From Cochliopodium minus (taxonomy: Eukaryota; Discosea; Himatismenida; Cochliopodiidae), in contig JAMYWO010000196.1 in NCBI GenBank assembly GCA_024220525.1, positions 5,467 to 56,064 on the forward strand: a stretch of 50,598 nucleotides of DNA, read 5' to 3'. The notes under the pieces were generated by a model. That model did not search any database. It worked only from the letters and a program-made list of their open reading frames with translations, and was not told where the DNA came from. This document shows, in pieces, positions 11,274 through 28,200 of this stretch; position 1 is the first letter of the stretch; each line of letters begins with the position of its first letter. The translations under genes were made by a program, and so were the position numbers.

Positions 11274-12289
11274 CTAAATGAAAAGTATTTGATTTGTTTA
11301 GAGGAAATTTTTTTTTCAAACTATATACAAAGATATTAAAAGTTTTATTCCAATTTTTTTTTTATTATTTTTCTCAATTATTCAATGAAGACTGGAGTCC
11401 AATGCTTAAAAATAATAAAATAATAAAAGCAAAAATAATTTTTATTATCTTTTTAAACAAAACATAATGAAATTTCTTCAAAACAAGTTCTCAACAACAT
11501 CAAAATTGTCTCCCAAAACTGAAACGAAAATATTTTTTCTGTTTTTGTTTTAATGATGCTTTTCTTTCAAAAAAAAAATAAATTATTGTAATTCAATTAA
11601 AGTTTCAAGAAATAATCAATTTAACTTAAATATTATTGAGGATCTATCTTTATAAAACTAATCAATCAATGAATCAAAAAAAAAAATTTTTTGCTTCAAT
11701 ATTTAAGAACCAATTATTAGAAATTATCTTTTAAAATAAATCCTTTTTCCATTAAAATCATTGAGATTTGTACAAAGAGGATGTCACTTTATTAATTGTT
11801 TGACAATCTTAATATTCACCATTTTTATTTTATTTTTTCACGTAAGATATGAAAATTAAAGTTTTTTAAAACTATAAAAATCAAATTTAATCAACAAGTT
11901 TAATTGAAGATCTTGGTTGAGTTATTTATTGTTTGAATTAAACTAAATATTAAGGTATACATAAATGTTCCAACTTGGAAAAAAATCAAAATTATTTTTG
12001 GTTTTTAATTTATTTTTTCATTGATGAACAAGTTGTTTAGAAGAAAACTAAATTAATTAGAATTGTATAAACTGTATCTTATGAAATTTGTTTTTTTTTA
12101 CAAATATTTCTATTCAAAGTGTTCTTTCATTCAATATTTTATATTCATTAAAACATTCTTTTTCTTATTTATTTTATCATTTTATTTTTTAATTTCAAAT
12201 CCAAATAAAAAAAATAATTTTTAATATATACATTTATTTGAATCGAAAAGAATTTATTTAAACAATTTTTCAAAATAAGATTAATTTTT
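11274..12289. other. Gene-free stretch in the Zn2Cys6 array
   Basis: About 1 kb between array genes 3 and 4. I looked on both strands for zinc-cluster and KKRGRP remnants and found none. A TTTATAAAAC box occurs near 11652. Confidence 0.5.
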
Positions 12290-12781
12290 TTATAGAAAGT
12301 CTATTTTGTTGAAGTTTGTTGAAGATAAATCTCTCATGTTATAGTTTTCTGAGAGATAATATTCATAATCACTTAAAAAAACTATTGAATTATTTTCTTG
12401 TCCTCCACTCATTACAAACAAACTGAATTCTTCATAAGAAGAAAAAGAATTATTTTCTTCAAATTTTTGATTTTCATCTTTGATAAAATTTTTTTCAAAC
12501 TTGAAATTCTTATTGTTGATATAATTCAGATTTTGATCGTATTTTCTTTTTTGAGATTCTTTTGTTATATTGGTTTCAATTTCTACTTCAATTTCCTTAA
12601 TTTGAAGAAAATTTTTATTCTTTGAACCAAACGGACGCCCTCTTTTTTTGATTGGATTAACTTGACATTTTATTCTCTTCTTTGCACAATGATAGCAGAT
12701 TGGAAAGGCTTTATCACATTTGAGATGAAATTTGGTACAATTTACACATGCAATTGAATGTTTTCGAATAAATTCACTCAT
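12290..12781 (-). CDS. Zn2Cys6 DNA-binding protein 4 of the array
   Basis: A single exon of 163 residues from the ATG at 12781 (MSEFIRKH...), chosen because paralogue 5 starts at the same place before the cluster. The cluster is ACVNCTKFHLKCDK...CYHCAKKRIKC, followed by KKRGRPFGSKN. The C-terminal part is Asn/Glu-rich with a weaker array motif (FLSDYEYYLSEN). With protein 5 it forms a second subfamily (CYHCAKKRIKC and VNPIKKRGRPFG). Confidence 0.82.
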   Translation of the reverse strand: MSEFIRKHSIACVNCTKFHLKCDKAFPICYHCAKKRIKCQVNPIKKRGRPFGSKNKNFLQIKEIEVEIETNITKESQKRKYDQNLNYINNKNFKFEKNFIKDENQKFEENNSFSSYEEFSLFVMSGGQENNSIVFLSDYEYYLSENYNMRDLSSTNFNKIDFL

Positions 12782-13286
12782 TTCTTTAAATATGTGATTC
12801 AAAGATTTAATTTTTTTTTTTTGGAATCGAATTAAAAAAAAAAAAATTGATATTTTGGACATCAAGTTTTCTTTTAAATCCACTGTGATTTTTTAATTGA
12901 TTGAATAAGTCAATTTCATTGAATTTTTTTTTTTTTGAATACGAACTTTTTTAATTTTTAGATTTGTAATTTTTGGCTTATTTAAGATTTCATTTTGTTT
13001 GAGAAAAAGGGATTTTACCAATTATGTCTCACCACTATTGAATGTAACAATAAGAATATATCCTTTTGAAAGTTTATTCTTAATTTATATTATCCCGCAA
13101 ATTTATTTTATAATTTTTTTTTTTATCATTCCTTTTAAAAAAATAAAGTAAATTTGGACAAAAAATTTTTGTTAGTTTTTTAAAAAGAATTTATTTAACA
13201 GAATACAGTATTTTATAAGCATCAATTAAATTACTTATTTTGAAGAAATTTAAAGAATTATGCTGAATTTATCAATCTATCGTGCA
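12782..13286. other. Intergenic between Zn2Cys6 genes 4 and 5
   Basis: About 500 bp of A/T-rich DNA with the promoter of gene 4. Nothing coding is visible. Confidence 0.5.
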
Positions 13287-13841
13287 TCATAACACGAAAT
13301 CAAATGAATTTTCAGAGAGCATAAAAGAAATATCGTTTTCAAAGAGGGAATAAGAATTAAGATCTGCACTAATGTTGTACTCCCAATTTATATCGATTGG
13401 TGCTTGAATTATATTCTTAGTTAAACTCTCATTATTATCTATTTTAATAGTTTGTTTTGAGGTGAATGTTGGCATAAGAATTCTATTGTTCATATTTTTA
13501 TTTTGAGAAAAGGTCTGTGTATCCAATTTTGCTATTTTCTGGGAGGAATTTTCTTTGGTCAATGGAAGGAAATGTTTTCTATTTTGGGGAAGCTCGATTT
13601 TGATTTGAGGATTTATTGCATTAGGGTTTGTTTTTCCTTGTATTTGTTTATTTACAACCATTTTCTTTGGTGGGGTTGGATTATTGTTCTTTTTGGTTCC
13701 AAATGGACGACCTCTCTTTTTGATTGGATTCACCTCACATTTTATTCTCTTCTTTGCACAATGATAGCAGGTTGGGAATGATTTGTCACATTTATGATGA
13801 AATTTGGTACAATTTACACATGCAATTTGGTGATTACTCAT
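13287..13841 (-). CDS. Zn2Cys6 DNA-binding protein 5 of the array
   Basis: A single exon of 184 residues. The cluster ACVNCTKFHHKCDK...CYHCAKKRIKC is nearly identical to protein 4, followed by KKRGRPFGTKK. The C-terminus has APIDINWEYN...LFENDISFMLSEN, the array motif in a form shared with protein 6. The stop is TGA, unlike the TAA used by most neighbours. Confidence 0.85.
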   Translation of the reverse strand: MSNHQIACVNCTKFHHKCDKSFPTCYHCAKKRIKCEVNPIKKRGRPFGTKKNNNPTPPKKMVVNKQIQGKTNPNAINPQIKIELPQNRKHFLPLTKENSSQKIAKLDTQTFSQNKNMNNRILMPTFTSKQTIKIDNNESLTKNIIQAPIDINWEYNISADLNSYSLFENDISFMLSENSFDFVL

Positions 13842-14894
13842 TTGAATTTTTTTTGAGAAATATAGGAACGATTTTTAATTTTTTTTTTATTTTTTTTATA
13901 TTTTAAAATTTATATCTATCTTTTTTAATTTTTATTTTGATCAAATTATATTAAAGATTCGAATAAAATCTTCATAATCGTAAAATTAAATACGACCATT
14001 ATCAAACTTGAAATAGAATATCAAAACGAATTTTATTGTGAAAAAAAAATGAAATATATCTTAGTAATTTAACTTTCTTTCGTTTTATAAATAGATTATT
14101 TTAGATGTTATTTTTATCAGATGTAGTTCATTTGTAAAAAATTGAAATTTAGATGAAATTTATTTGTTTTAGAAACAAAATTCAATTGTCTTTCTCATTA
14201 TTAGCAAAACAACACATTAAAGAATAAACCATTTTGTCAATTTGTTTGTATTCTTATATTTAATTTTTTAAAAAATCAACATCTTTAAAGAAATTGAGGA
14301 AAAATAATGTGAAGTTTGATTTTCTATTTTTAGAGATTAATTTAAATTTAAAATTATTTGGGTTTGAAATTTCTCCACCCTCATTAAGATAAATTTGAAA
14401 TTTTTTCGGGAAACCTCTTTTTTTTTAAAATCCAATTGATTCAAAATACAAAATACATTTTTTCAAACAACTCAAATCTATCAACGTTTAAATCTTTTTT
14501 TTTTTTTTGAATTAAAAGAGGAATTAATTTAAATATTAATGAAATTTCCTCTCTTTTTTTTTTTTTTTTTAGTATTTAGTTAATTTGATTTATTACTAAA
14601 AGCAATGATAAAAAAATCTTTAAATCTTTGTGATTTGTTTTTGATAAACAAACTATTTGTTGTTTTGAATAAACTTTGTTGATTCTTAAAAAGATTTCAC
14701 TATTTATAGTTTTTAATCAAAAAAAAAAATAAAAAAAATTAATTGTTTGTCTTATAATTATATCAAATGTGATACCGTATGCAAAGGGTAATTATAATCT
14801 TATTAAAATGATTTCTTTTAATTCTTTAATTTTCTCTCTAAATTTATAAATATTTTTTTTTTTGTACAAATGTGTTATGTTGTTTTATTCGTGG
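13842..14894. other. Gene-free stretch in the Zn2Cys6 array
   Basis: About 1 kb upstream of array gene 5. It is A/T-rich with poly-T runs and a GTTTTATAAA box near 14084. No coding remnant was found. Confidence 0.5.
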
Positions 14895-15846
14895 TTATAG
14901 ATCTTCAGGAGTATCAAGAAAGGAATTGAAATTATCAACGTCAAAATTCTCCATTTTCTTTTCTGGATTGCTGTCTGAAAGGTAAATACAAATATCATTG
15001 TGGAAAAGAGTGGTATCATCATTCACATTCTCAATCTTCATGTTATAATCCCAATTGATATCAATTGGAGCTTTTGGAATAGAATTGTAGTGGATCTTTT
15101 TATTCTGCTTATTTGATTGATTAAGATTGAATTTGACACTGAAAATCAATTTGTTGTTTTGATTATTCCTTTCATTCCTTTCTTCTGCTTGATCTTGTAA
15201 AGTAGCTCCTGTATGATGTTGTGTATGTTGAAATTGATGTTCAGAATTTTGTAAAAGATTTATCTGTTTAGTGGTAATCTCTTCTTTTTTGATCACTTTT
15301 TGAATCATCACTTTGCTGATTTCCTTGTTTTCTTTTTTGATTTCATTTTTCTTTGATTCTGTTTTTGTTTTCTTTTTCTTTCTTTCTATTGCTTTTGTTT
15401 CCTTTGCTTCTCTTTTGTTTTTTTGGTTTTTCTTGTTTTCCTTTTTCTTTTGTTTCATCTTTTCCTTTTTACATCAAAAGAGAATGGGAATTAGATTTTA
15501 AATTTAATTTTTTAATAATCTTTTTAAACTATTTTTAAAAAGATTACCTTTGTCGAACCGAATGGTCTTCCCCTTTTTTTATAATTTGTATTGATTTCGC
15601 ACTTTACATTTCTTTCAATACAGTATCCACAACTTGGAAACTGTTTATCACATTTATGATGTAACTTTTCATTTTAAAATTAGTTTTTCTTTTATTTTTC
15701 AAAATAATTTGTTTTTTTTTTTATTAAAATACTTTGGCACATCCATTGCAAGCGATCACATGTCTTTGTATTTCCACTTTGTTTTCTGATGATTTTGTAT
15801 TTTCATTACAAATTTCTTTTTTTACTGATTCTTTTTTTTCATTCAT
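14895..15846 (-). CDS. Zn2Cys6 DNA-binding protein 6 of the array, three exons
   Basis: Exons 15733-15846, 15548-15664 and 14895-15464 join in phase 0 to 266 residues. The cluster spans the first intron: IACNGCAK in exon 1, then LHHKCDKQFPSCGYC in exon 2, followed by KKRGRPFGSTK. A long Lys/Glu-rich segment comes next, then APIDINWDYN...LFHNDICIYLSD, the array motif. It is the most divergent cluster of the six. Its second intron sits at almost the same place as in protein 3. Confidence 0.82.
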
Positions 15847-16361
15847 TTCTTTTAATCCGTAACTGGGGAACTCTTTTCTTGATTTTTTTTTTTAATATTT
15901 TTTTTCATTTTTAAATGATTAATGTTGAATTATTTAATTAAGCTGCTTAGAAAGGAAAGTTATTTTATATTTTTTGTTTTCTTCTTCCAAATTAAATTTC
16001 ACTCAGATACATCGTTTAAATTACTCCGCTTAAAAAATATTGAATGGAATCCAAGATGCAAACAATTTTAAAAAGATTTCTTCAAAAGATAAATGTTTTC
16101 AAAAATGGTTTAAGTCAACTGACTAGAAGGAAAATTAATTTTTTTTTTGATTGACCTTTATAAAACGAAGGAGATATAAATTGCTTGTTGAATTCAAAAA
16201 TATAAATTGATTATGAAAAGCGAAAATTGTTTATTCTAATTTTGAAAAAGTATTTTTCTTTGTTTTCAAATTTACCAAAAAAAAAATGAAGGAAACTCGA
16301 AAGAGAAGATTTTACAATTGAATGCCTTGATGTTTGTTTGATAAATTGCTTCACGACTGGA
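15847..16361. other. Intergenic upstream of Zn2Cys6 gene 6
   Basis: About 515 bp, A/T-rich, with a TTTATAAAAC box near 16154. It lies before the 3' end of the membrane protein gene. No gene is visible. Confidence 0.5.
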
Positions 16362-16913
16362 TTAATTGATTGATTTATAAAATAAATAGATAGATAAGCT
16401 GAGAATCAAATGAAATAGATCCACATCATCAAGATTCAACAAACCAACTTTTTTCTCTTTAAGCAATACAGAGGTAAGAAAAATGATTAGAGCAATAAAA
16501 GTGAGGAGATCTCTTCTCACGATGCAATACCAAGCTATTCCCAAAATGGATAGGTAGGCTATCGTTAGATTCTTTCCAGTAATAAAGGTTGAGAAAATCA
16601 AAAGAACCATTATGAAGAAGGTACTCTCTGATGAGATGGATGGGTAATAAATTGACATTATCTTTCCAAACGAAATTCCTCCTACTCCCATTGTTGTCGA
16701 TATTTGGATGAAAAGTTGATGTGATGCTTTTACTTGTTGCAATCCACTAAAATACAACACCCCAAAGAATGAAGCAAGAGAGATTGAAATAAAGCCAAAA
16801 GCATAAGAAATATAAAAATTTTCTCTCACTGGTATATTCAATATTGGTAATATACATGATATTGTGAGTATTATATCTGTAATGGCATTAGATTTATTTA
16901 CTTTATATTCCAT
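16362..16913 (-). CDS. Small multi-pass membrane protein, unknown function
   Basis: The ATG at 16913 (MEYKVNKS) gives 183 residues. Six or seven hydrophobic segments cover nearly the whole chain, for example about residues 11-28, 34-57, 93-108, 115-130, 138-153 and 163-180. I recognise no catalytic motif and assign no function. It is divergent from MCM2 with about 260 bp between the starts. Confidence 0.6.
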   Translation of the reverse strand: MEYKVNKSNAITDIILTISCILPILNIPVRENFYISYAFGFISISLASFFGVLYFSGLQQVKASHQLFIQISTTMGVGGISFGKIMSIYYPSISSESTFFIMVLLIFSTFITGKNLTIAYLSILGIAWYCIVRRDLLTFIALIIFLTSVLLKEKKVGLLNLDDVDLFHLILSLSIYLFYKSIN

Positions 16914-17173
16914 TTTTTTTTTTAATAATAAATTATTTACAATTTTTTGGGATTTCAATGCAATCAATGTTTCTTCTATTTGATTCTCTTATTATTTTCT
17001 CTTTTTATTTTATATATAGCTGAAATATTATGAGATCAAGATATTTGATTTTCAAATTCAAAAATATTTGTAATTTACTCCACAACCCTTTTTGAACTGT
17101 ACTTCATTCACCAATCCAAATAAATTAGAACAAATTGTTTTGAATATAAAAAAAAAAAAAGAACCGCCAAAAA

Positions 17174-22199
<5,026 letters not shown>

Positions 22200-22306
22200 A
22201 AATAAACTCCAGAAAAAAAATAAAAGCTTTATTGCTTTTTTTTAAGCACTTTCTTGATAAATTAAAAAGAATTTGAAAATTAAAAAAAAAAAAAATAAAT
22301 TAAAAA

Positions 22307-23732
22307 ATGATATTTCTATATATTTTGATTGCTTTGATAATTTCATGCAATATAACATTCTTTCTTGTAATTCTTTTATATTCTTCTTTTTTTTTTTATT
22401 TATTCAAAAACTCATATATACCTTTCATTTCTCTTATTTTATCCGATAAAAGATAGCAAGAGTATTTGGGGAAAAGAAGAAAGAATGGAAACCGATAGAA
22501 AATGTATTTATCAACCCTGAGACTAACAAAGAAGAAAATTTTTCAACTCTCAATGAAAAATCAACAAAATATCTCACCATCTTAATACCTGCTTACAATG
22601 AACAGTAAATACAAAATTATGATAAAAAAAGAAATTCGATTGATGATTATTTCATAACATTTTACAAACTATTTTTAAGATTAAGATTACCCAAAACTCT
22701 GAATATGACAGTTGATTATTGTAAAAAAAGAAAACTGGATAATTCTTGTTTTGATTGGGAGATACTTGTGGTGGATGATTGTTCAAAAGATGAAACAAAG
22801 AGAGTTGTAAACGAATTCATCAAAAAAGAAACCACTGAGAATGTGAGATTATTACAATTGAAAAAGAACAGAGGAAAAGGAGGCGCTTTAAGAAGGGTAA
22901 AAGAAACTAATGACTCTTTTTAGAATATAAAAAAACTTTTGTTGAATAAAATTAAAAATTAAAAGAATTTTGTTGATTGAAAACAAAAACAAATAAATAA
23001 AAAAAAAAAAACTTTTTTAAAGGGATTCTATTTTTGCAGAGGGGCTTGGATATTGTAAATTAAAAAATAATTTTATTAGTAAAAAATTTGGTTAAAAAAA
23101 AATTTGTTGGTGAACAGGATGATGGATTCAGATGGGAGTGCTAATATGTCTGAATTAGAAAAATTAGAGAAAAAAATTGGCGAACATATTGTAAGTGAAG
23201 GAGAGGGAGTGGTCATTGGTTCCAGGTTTGGTTATTCTTCAAAGGAAAGAACTTTAAAAAGAAAAATTCTTTCTTGGGGTTTTAATAGACTTGTTCGTTT
23301 CGCAGGTGTGAAGGGAATTAATGACACGCAGTGTGGTTTCAAACTTTTTTCAAGAAAATCTGCTTTTGACATTACTCAGAATTTACATTTAGAAAGGTAA
23401 AAAAATCTTGAACAAAAAAAATTAAATAAAAATTAAAAAATTAAAAAAAAAATTTAATCATGAAAAATAACTTTTTTAAAAAAAAGATATGCTTTTGATG
23501 TTGATGCATTATTTATTTGTAAAAAAATGAAAACTCCCGTTTATGAAGTGCCGATAGGTAATTATCTTTCACAAAAAGAAATTGAAATGATTTTTTTGAA
23601 AAAAATTATTTAGATTGGAAAGAGATACAGGGATCAAAGCTCCCTATTCTAAGAACTACTATAGAAATGTTTTTTGATATGCTGAGATTAATTGTTTTTC
23701 ACAAATTTGGAATTTGGAGAGTGTTTGGTTAA
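22307..23732 (+). CDS. ALG5: Dolichyl-phosphate beta-glucosyltransferase (ALG5-like)
   Basis: Exons 22307-22366, 22453-22604, 22680-22896, 23023-23054, 23118-23396, 23487-23557 and 23614-23732 agree in phase and give about 309 residues. The N-terminus is a hydrophobic anchor. It is followed by the GT2 fold: LTILIPAYNEQLRLPKTL, WEILVVDDCSKDET, KNRGKGGALR, MMDSDGSANM (the metal-binding acidic motif), DTQCGFKLF and the C-terminal PVYEVPIDWKEIQGSKL. ALG5 transfers glucose from UDP-glucose to dolichyl phosphate on the ER membrane, feeding N-glycan assembly. It starts 107 bp after MCM2 on the same strand. A related dolichol-phosphate mannosyltransferase is less likely given the GSKL ending. Confidence 0.88.
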
Positions 23733-23908
23733 AATTGGGTGATTTTATCCTCATTTTTGTAATTTTAAAGGTTAAATAAAAAGATTAAATTTTAAAATGG
23801 GTGGTACTCAATGAAATTTATTTGACTTTCTTCCATTGAAATTTTCAAATTAAAATTTTTAAAAGATTTCCTTTTTTATGTTCAAAATAAAAAAAAAAAA
23901 ATTTAAAG

Positions 23909-25241
23909 ATGTTGATGATTGAAAGATTGGATTGCATATTTACTGGAATATCAATGTTGATGACATTGTGGTTTTGTAGGCATGCATTTTTGAATGAAAG
24001 GAAATATTATCCAAGGCAGTGCGTTTTGAATTATAAATGGATTTTGCCTCACAATGTGGCATATTATTTATGGTTAATATGCTGTTCTTTATGTTTAATT
24101 TTGGTTTCCTTGCATTCAATTTTCAATCACAAAATCTTATTTTTATTTATTGGAATTATGGTCTCTATAATGCTATTCTTTGACAGACATATAGTTGCAC
24201 CTCATCCTGTGCATTTCATAATAGCATGCTTCTCTTTCACATTGGATAAAATGATTTATTTGCAATTATTTTCTTTTTGCTTGTATTTCTTTGGAGGAAT
24301 AAATAAGGTAAAAAACAAACACCTTTGTTCAAAATATGAAATGATTTGAAACTAAATTGGATTAATTTTTTAGTTTAATTGGAGGTATTTTTATTTTTAA
24401 TTATTTTATTTTTTTTTATTTTTCATTTTTAATTTTTAATTTATTTTTGAACAAGATTTGCAGAGAATTTCGTTCAAGATTTTTTTGGAGGATTTAGTGA
24501 AAGTATATTTGGGATAAATACTAATAGCATTTTACCCAGGGAATATTGGAAAGCAACAGCATATTTGGCGGCATTATCAGAGTCTTTGTTTGGAATTTTT
24601 CTTTTATTTGACAGTACAAAAATGATTGGTTATTTATTCATTTCGATAATGCATGTAATGATTCTATTATTCTTTGGACCAATAGGAAAGTTTAAATATG
24701 AAGGAATATATGGTTGGAATTTCTTTTGCATATACCAAATGATAAGGTCTTTTTTTTTTAAAAAAAAATATTTTTTTTTTACATTTTTAATCTTAATTTT
24801 CAAAGATTTCACTTAACTGAAGAAAATTCTCCACTTCACTTCCAAATTTTCTCTTCTATTTTCACTGACTTCTTTCTAGTTTTGATAATATTTTTGTATG
24901 GAGTTTTACCTTTTGTAAATTATTACAATGATTTTGGTGAAAAGTTTAGTTTAAAAATGCACAGTTATAACTTTAAAAAATTTAAAATTCTCCTGCCGAG
25001 AGGTTTGAAGTATCCAACTGAAATATTCAAATATTTATCTTCTGAAAATGAATCTCATTACAAATTTGGTTTGACTCAGATGATGATCAATGAAAGTGCA
25101 ATGACACCTTTATTATCAAAAAGATCAATCATTGATTTAGTAAAGAACATTTCTGATATCCTTTCTTTGGAAAGGATTCTTGTTTATTCAAATTTTTACG
25201 AAAATGGAAATAAAAAGAGAACATTGATTTTTGCAAACTAA
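23909..25241 (+). CDS. Polytopic membrane protein, possibly DUF3556/HTTM-like
   Basis: Exons 23909-24307, 24374-24384 (11 nt), 24456-24746 and 24806-25241 join in phase to 378 residues. At least seven hydrophobic segments are visible, then a soluble tail of about 100 residues. The pattern of a tryptophan/histidine-rich loop (YKWILPHNVAYYLW), FFGGINKFNWRF, and a late helix with MHVMILLFFGPIG followed by YGWNFFCIY recalls the DUF3556 or HTTM families of membrane proteins. I name these only as candidates. It ends 50 bp from the convergent PWWP gene. Confidence 0.55.
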
Positions 25242-25291
25242 AAAATAAAAAATAAAAATAAAATAAAAAATAAATTAAAAAATAAAAAATT

Positions 25292-28200
25292 TTAATTATT
25301 TTCCTTTTGATGATTCAATTGTATAAAAGCAGCGCAATTTCCCAGCTCATTGTCAACAGAAACGAGTTTATGACTAAAATCAGAGTCGAGAGGCTCACCA
25401 TCAATATCCTCAATGTTTTTATGTGTTTTTTGAGGAGTACTGGTGGTACTTGAGCCACTCACGTTTTGAGATTTATTTGATTGATCTTCTTTATTATTTA
25501 GTTGGTTTACTGTGGGAAATTTTTCTTTTGAAGAAGAAAGTTTGAAAATCTCAGTGGGAGGTTTGTGGGGAAGAGAAGGGGAAGTGGTTGTGTTACTGTT
25601 GAGAGAAGAAGTGGAAAGACTACCACTTATATTGTTATTGATGTTGTTGATGCTGTTACTGTTGTTGGGAGGGGAAGGGTTGAGAGAAGTTCCACTGGTC
25701 GATCTTGTAATAAGGGAGGAGGTAGTAGAAGTGGAGGAAGGGGATGTGTACACAGAGTTCCGATTAGAAGAGGTGTTGGTAAAGTTGTTCAAACCATTAT
25801 TCAAATTATTATTCAAATTAATGTTAGGGTTATTATTAGAGATATTACTATTTAAATTGTTATTTAAATTGTTATTTAAATAGTTATTGTTGGGGTTGGA
25901 ATAAGGATTTCTGTTGTAATTAGTTTGATAAGGAAGAGAAGGAGAGGCATAGGAAGAGGGAGTTGTTGTGTTGGTAAAAGATCTGTTATTTGTGTTGAGA
26001 GGGGTGGTGGGGGTGTTGGGAGGAGTGGTGAGAGACCTGGAGGTATTATAAAGAGAAGTGTTGAGGGAATTGTGACTATTGTTGTTACTATTACTGTTAC
26101 TGTTACTGTTGTTGAGAGGGGTGGAAAGGGAATTAAGAGAAGACAAAAGAAGGGAGGGATTTGACGAATTAAGAGGAGAATTGATATTATTACTTATACT
26201 TGTGCTTGTGTTTGTGTTACTTGTATTACTTATACTTGTGTTTGTGTTACTATTATTACTTATACTTGTGTTTGTGTTACTTGTTTTCCCTATGTTTCCT
26301 GAACTCACACTCTTTTCCATTTTAATACTATTATTAGTGATGTTGCTGTTTGTATTGGAGGAGGGAGTGGAGGAGGGGTTTTCTCTTTTGGATTTTCTGG
26401 AACGATAAGTTTTGTTGTCTCTGTGTTCTTTGAAATATTTGGTCCACTTTTCGTAAATTTCTTTTGCAGGTTTTGCTATTTCCTCATTATCCGAATTTTT
26501 CAGCTTCCTCACTATCTTCCCTGGCTTTATTTGCTTTTTTTTTTATTTTTTGTATTTATATTTTTATTATTTATTTCTGTAATTTTATTATTTATTTTTG
26601 ATTAAAAAAATTTTTATATTTTTTATTTTATTTTGAAATTTTATTTTAATTTCTGTTTTTCTCTGTTAAAATTTTTTCATTTTTTTATTTTTGTTTGCTG
26701 TTTTTTCTTTTAATCATTTTTTTTTATTTTAGATTGCTGTTTTTTTTTTTGATTTAAAACTTTGTATTTTTTTTTTTAAATTTTTTATTGTCTATATTTT
26801 TTGATTTAAAAAAATTTTTATATCATTATTTTTTATTTTATTTTTGAAATGTTTATATTTTTTTATTGCTGTTTTTTCTCTTTTGAATTTTTTCCTCTTT
26901 GAAAATTTTTTTTATTTTTTTATTTTTTTTATTTTTTTGATTTAAATTTTTTTTTACCCCAGTTAACATTTCAATGGTGATGTCAACACTACTGAGTTGT
27001 TTCATACAAAAAAGAATTTTTTTGGTTTGCATTTCAGAAATAGCTTTTTTAAGATCATTTATTACTAAAAGAAAGCCACTCGTTTCTCCATTATTCTCAT
27101 TTTTATTTTCTTCTTTCGTTTTTGCTTCTGGTTTTATTGATTTTGTTGGATTTTTATTTTTTTTGTTTTGAACCGGTTTTTGTTCAATCACCTTTATTTT
27201 TTTTAATAAAATATTGTTTAATTAAAAAAAATCACTATTGTAATTTTTCAATAATAATTTATTTGAATTGATCGAAAATTTATTAGTAAAATGATCTACG
27301 ATAAAATAAATTATGTTGTGATATAAAAATTGATCTAAATTTTATGACCTCATTTAATTTTCACTTAAAAAAAACTCTTTTTGAAATTTTTTCTTTTGAA
27401 TATTTCCAAAAAAAATATAAAAATGATTTTATAAAAAAAAAATTTTGGAAAAATCATGGAATACAAAATAAACAAAATAATTTTCACAAAATGATCAAAA
27501 AAAAAAAAACAAATAAAAACTACAATAATATTGATCAAACAATAAAAAGTGAAAAACAAAAAACAAAAAATATATAATTCAAAAACAAACTTTTTTTAAA
27601 AAGTAAATTTAAAATGGTGTTGAGAAATTCAAAAAAAATTTAAAAAAAAAAAACTTACCTGAGAAGTGGAACGGGTGATCTTCTTGGAATCATTATTGTT
27701 GGAAAATTCCAAATTAATGTCAGATTTGGAATTTTTGAAGAGATTATCCAATGTTTTCTTCTTCGATTCAACAAGATCCACAACAACAACACTATTATTA
27801 CTATTACTTTTACTGTTATTATTGTTATTACTGGTTTTAACACTATTGTTACTATTACTTTTACTGTTACTATTGTTATTACCGGTTTTAACATTATTAT
27901 TATTACTGGTTTTAAGATTACTGTTATTACTGGTTTTAACAATTTTTTCCTGTTTTTTTTCGGAAGAAAGAATGTTCTTGGAAGATGTAGAAGGGGAAAC
28001 AGAAGAATTTTCTTTCGAAATTTTTTTGTCTTTGGGAGTAGTTTTAGAAATGGGGGTGGTTTTGGTGGAGGGAATATGAGTTTCTTTTTTTTCCGATTTT
28101 TCAGACTTTTTCTCATTTTTTTTTGTCTTTTTCTTTTTAGGATCACTTTCTTCTTCCTCTTCTTCAACCATATCCTCCTCAACTTCTTCCTCCTCCTCAC

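Noticed and set aside
12782-12883. Longer N-terminus for Zn2Cys6 protein 4
   Set aside because: It begins at GTG, is A/T-biased, and paralogue 5 starts at the position of the ATG at 12781.
25512-26408. Plus-strand open frames rich in Leu/Val/Arg
   Set aside because: They are antisense to the Asn/Ser/Thr tail of the PWWP protein and have no domain.
27666-28079. Plus-strand Leu-rich open frame
   Set aside because: Antisense to Asn/Ser repeats; an artefact of simple codons.
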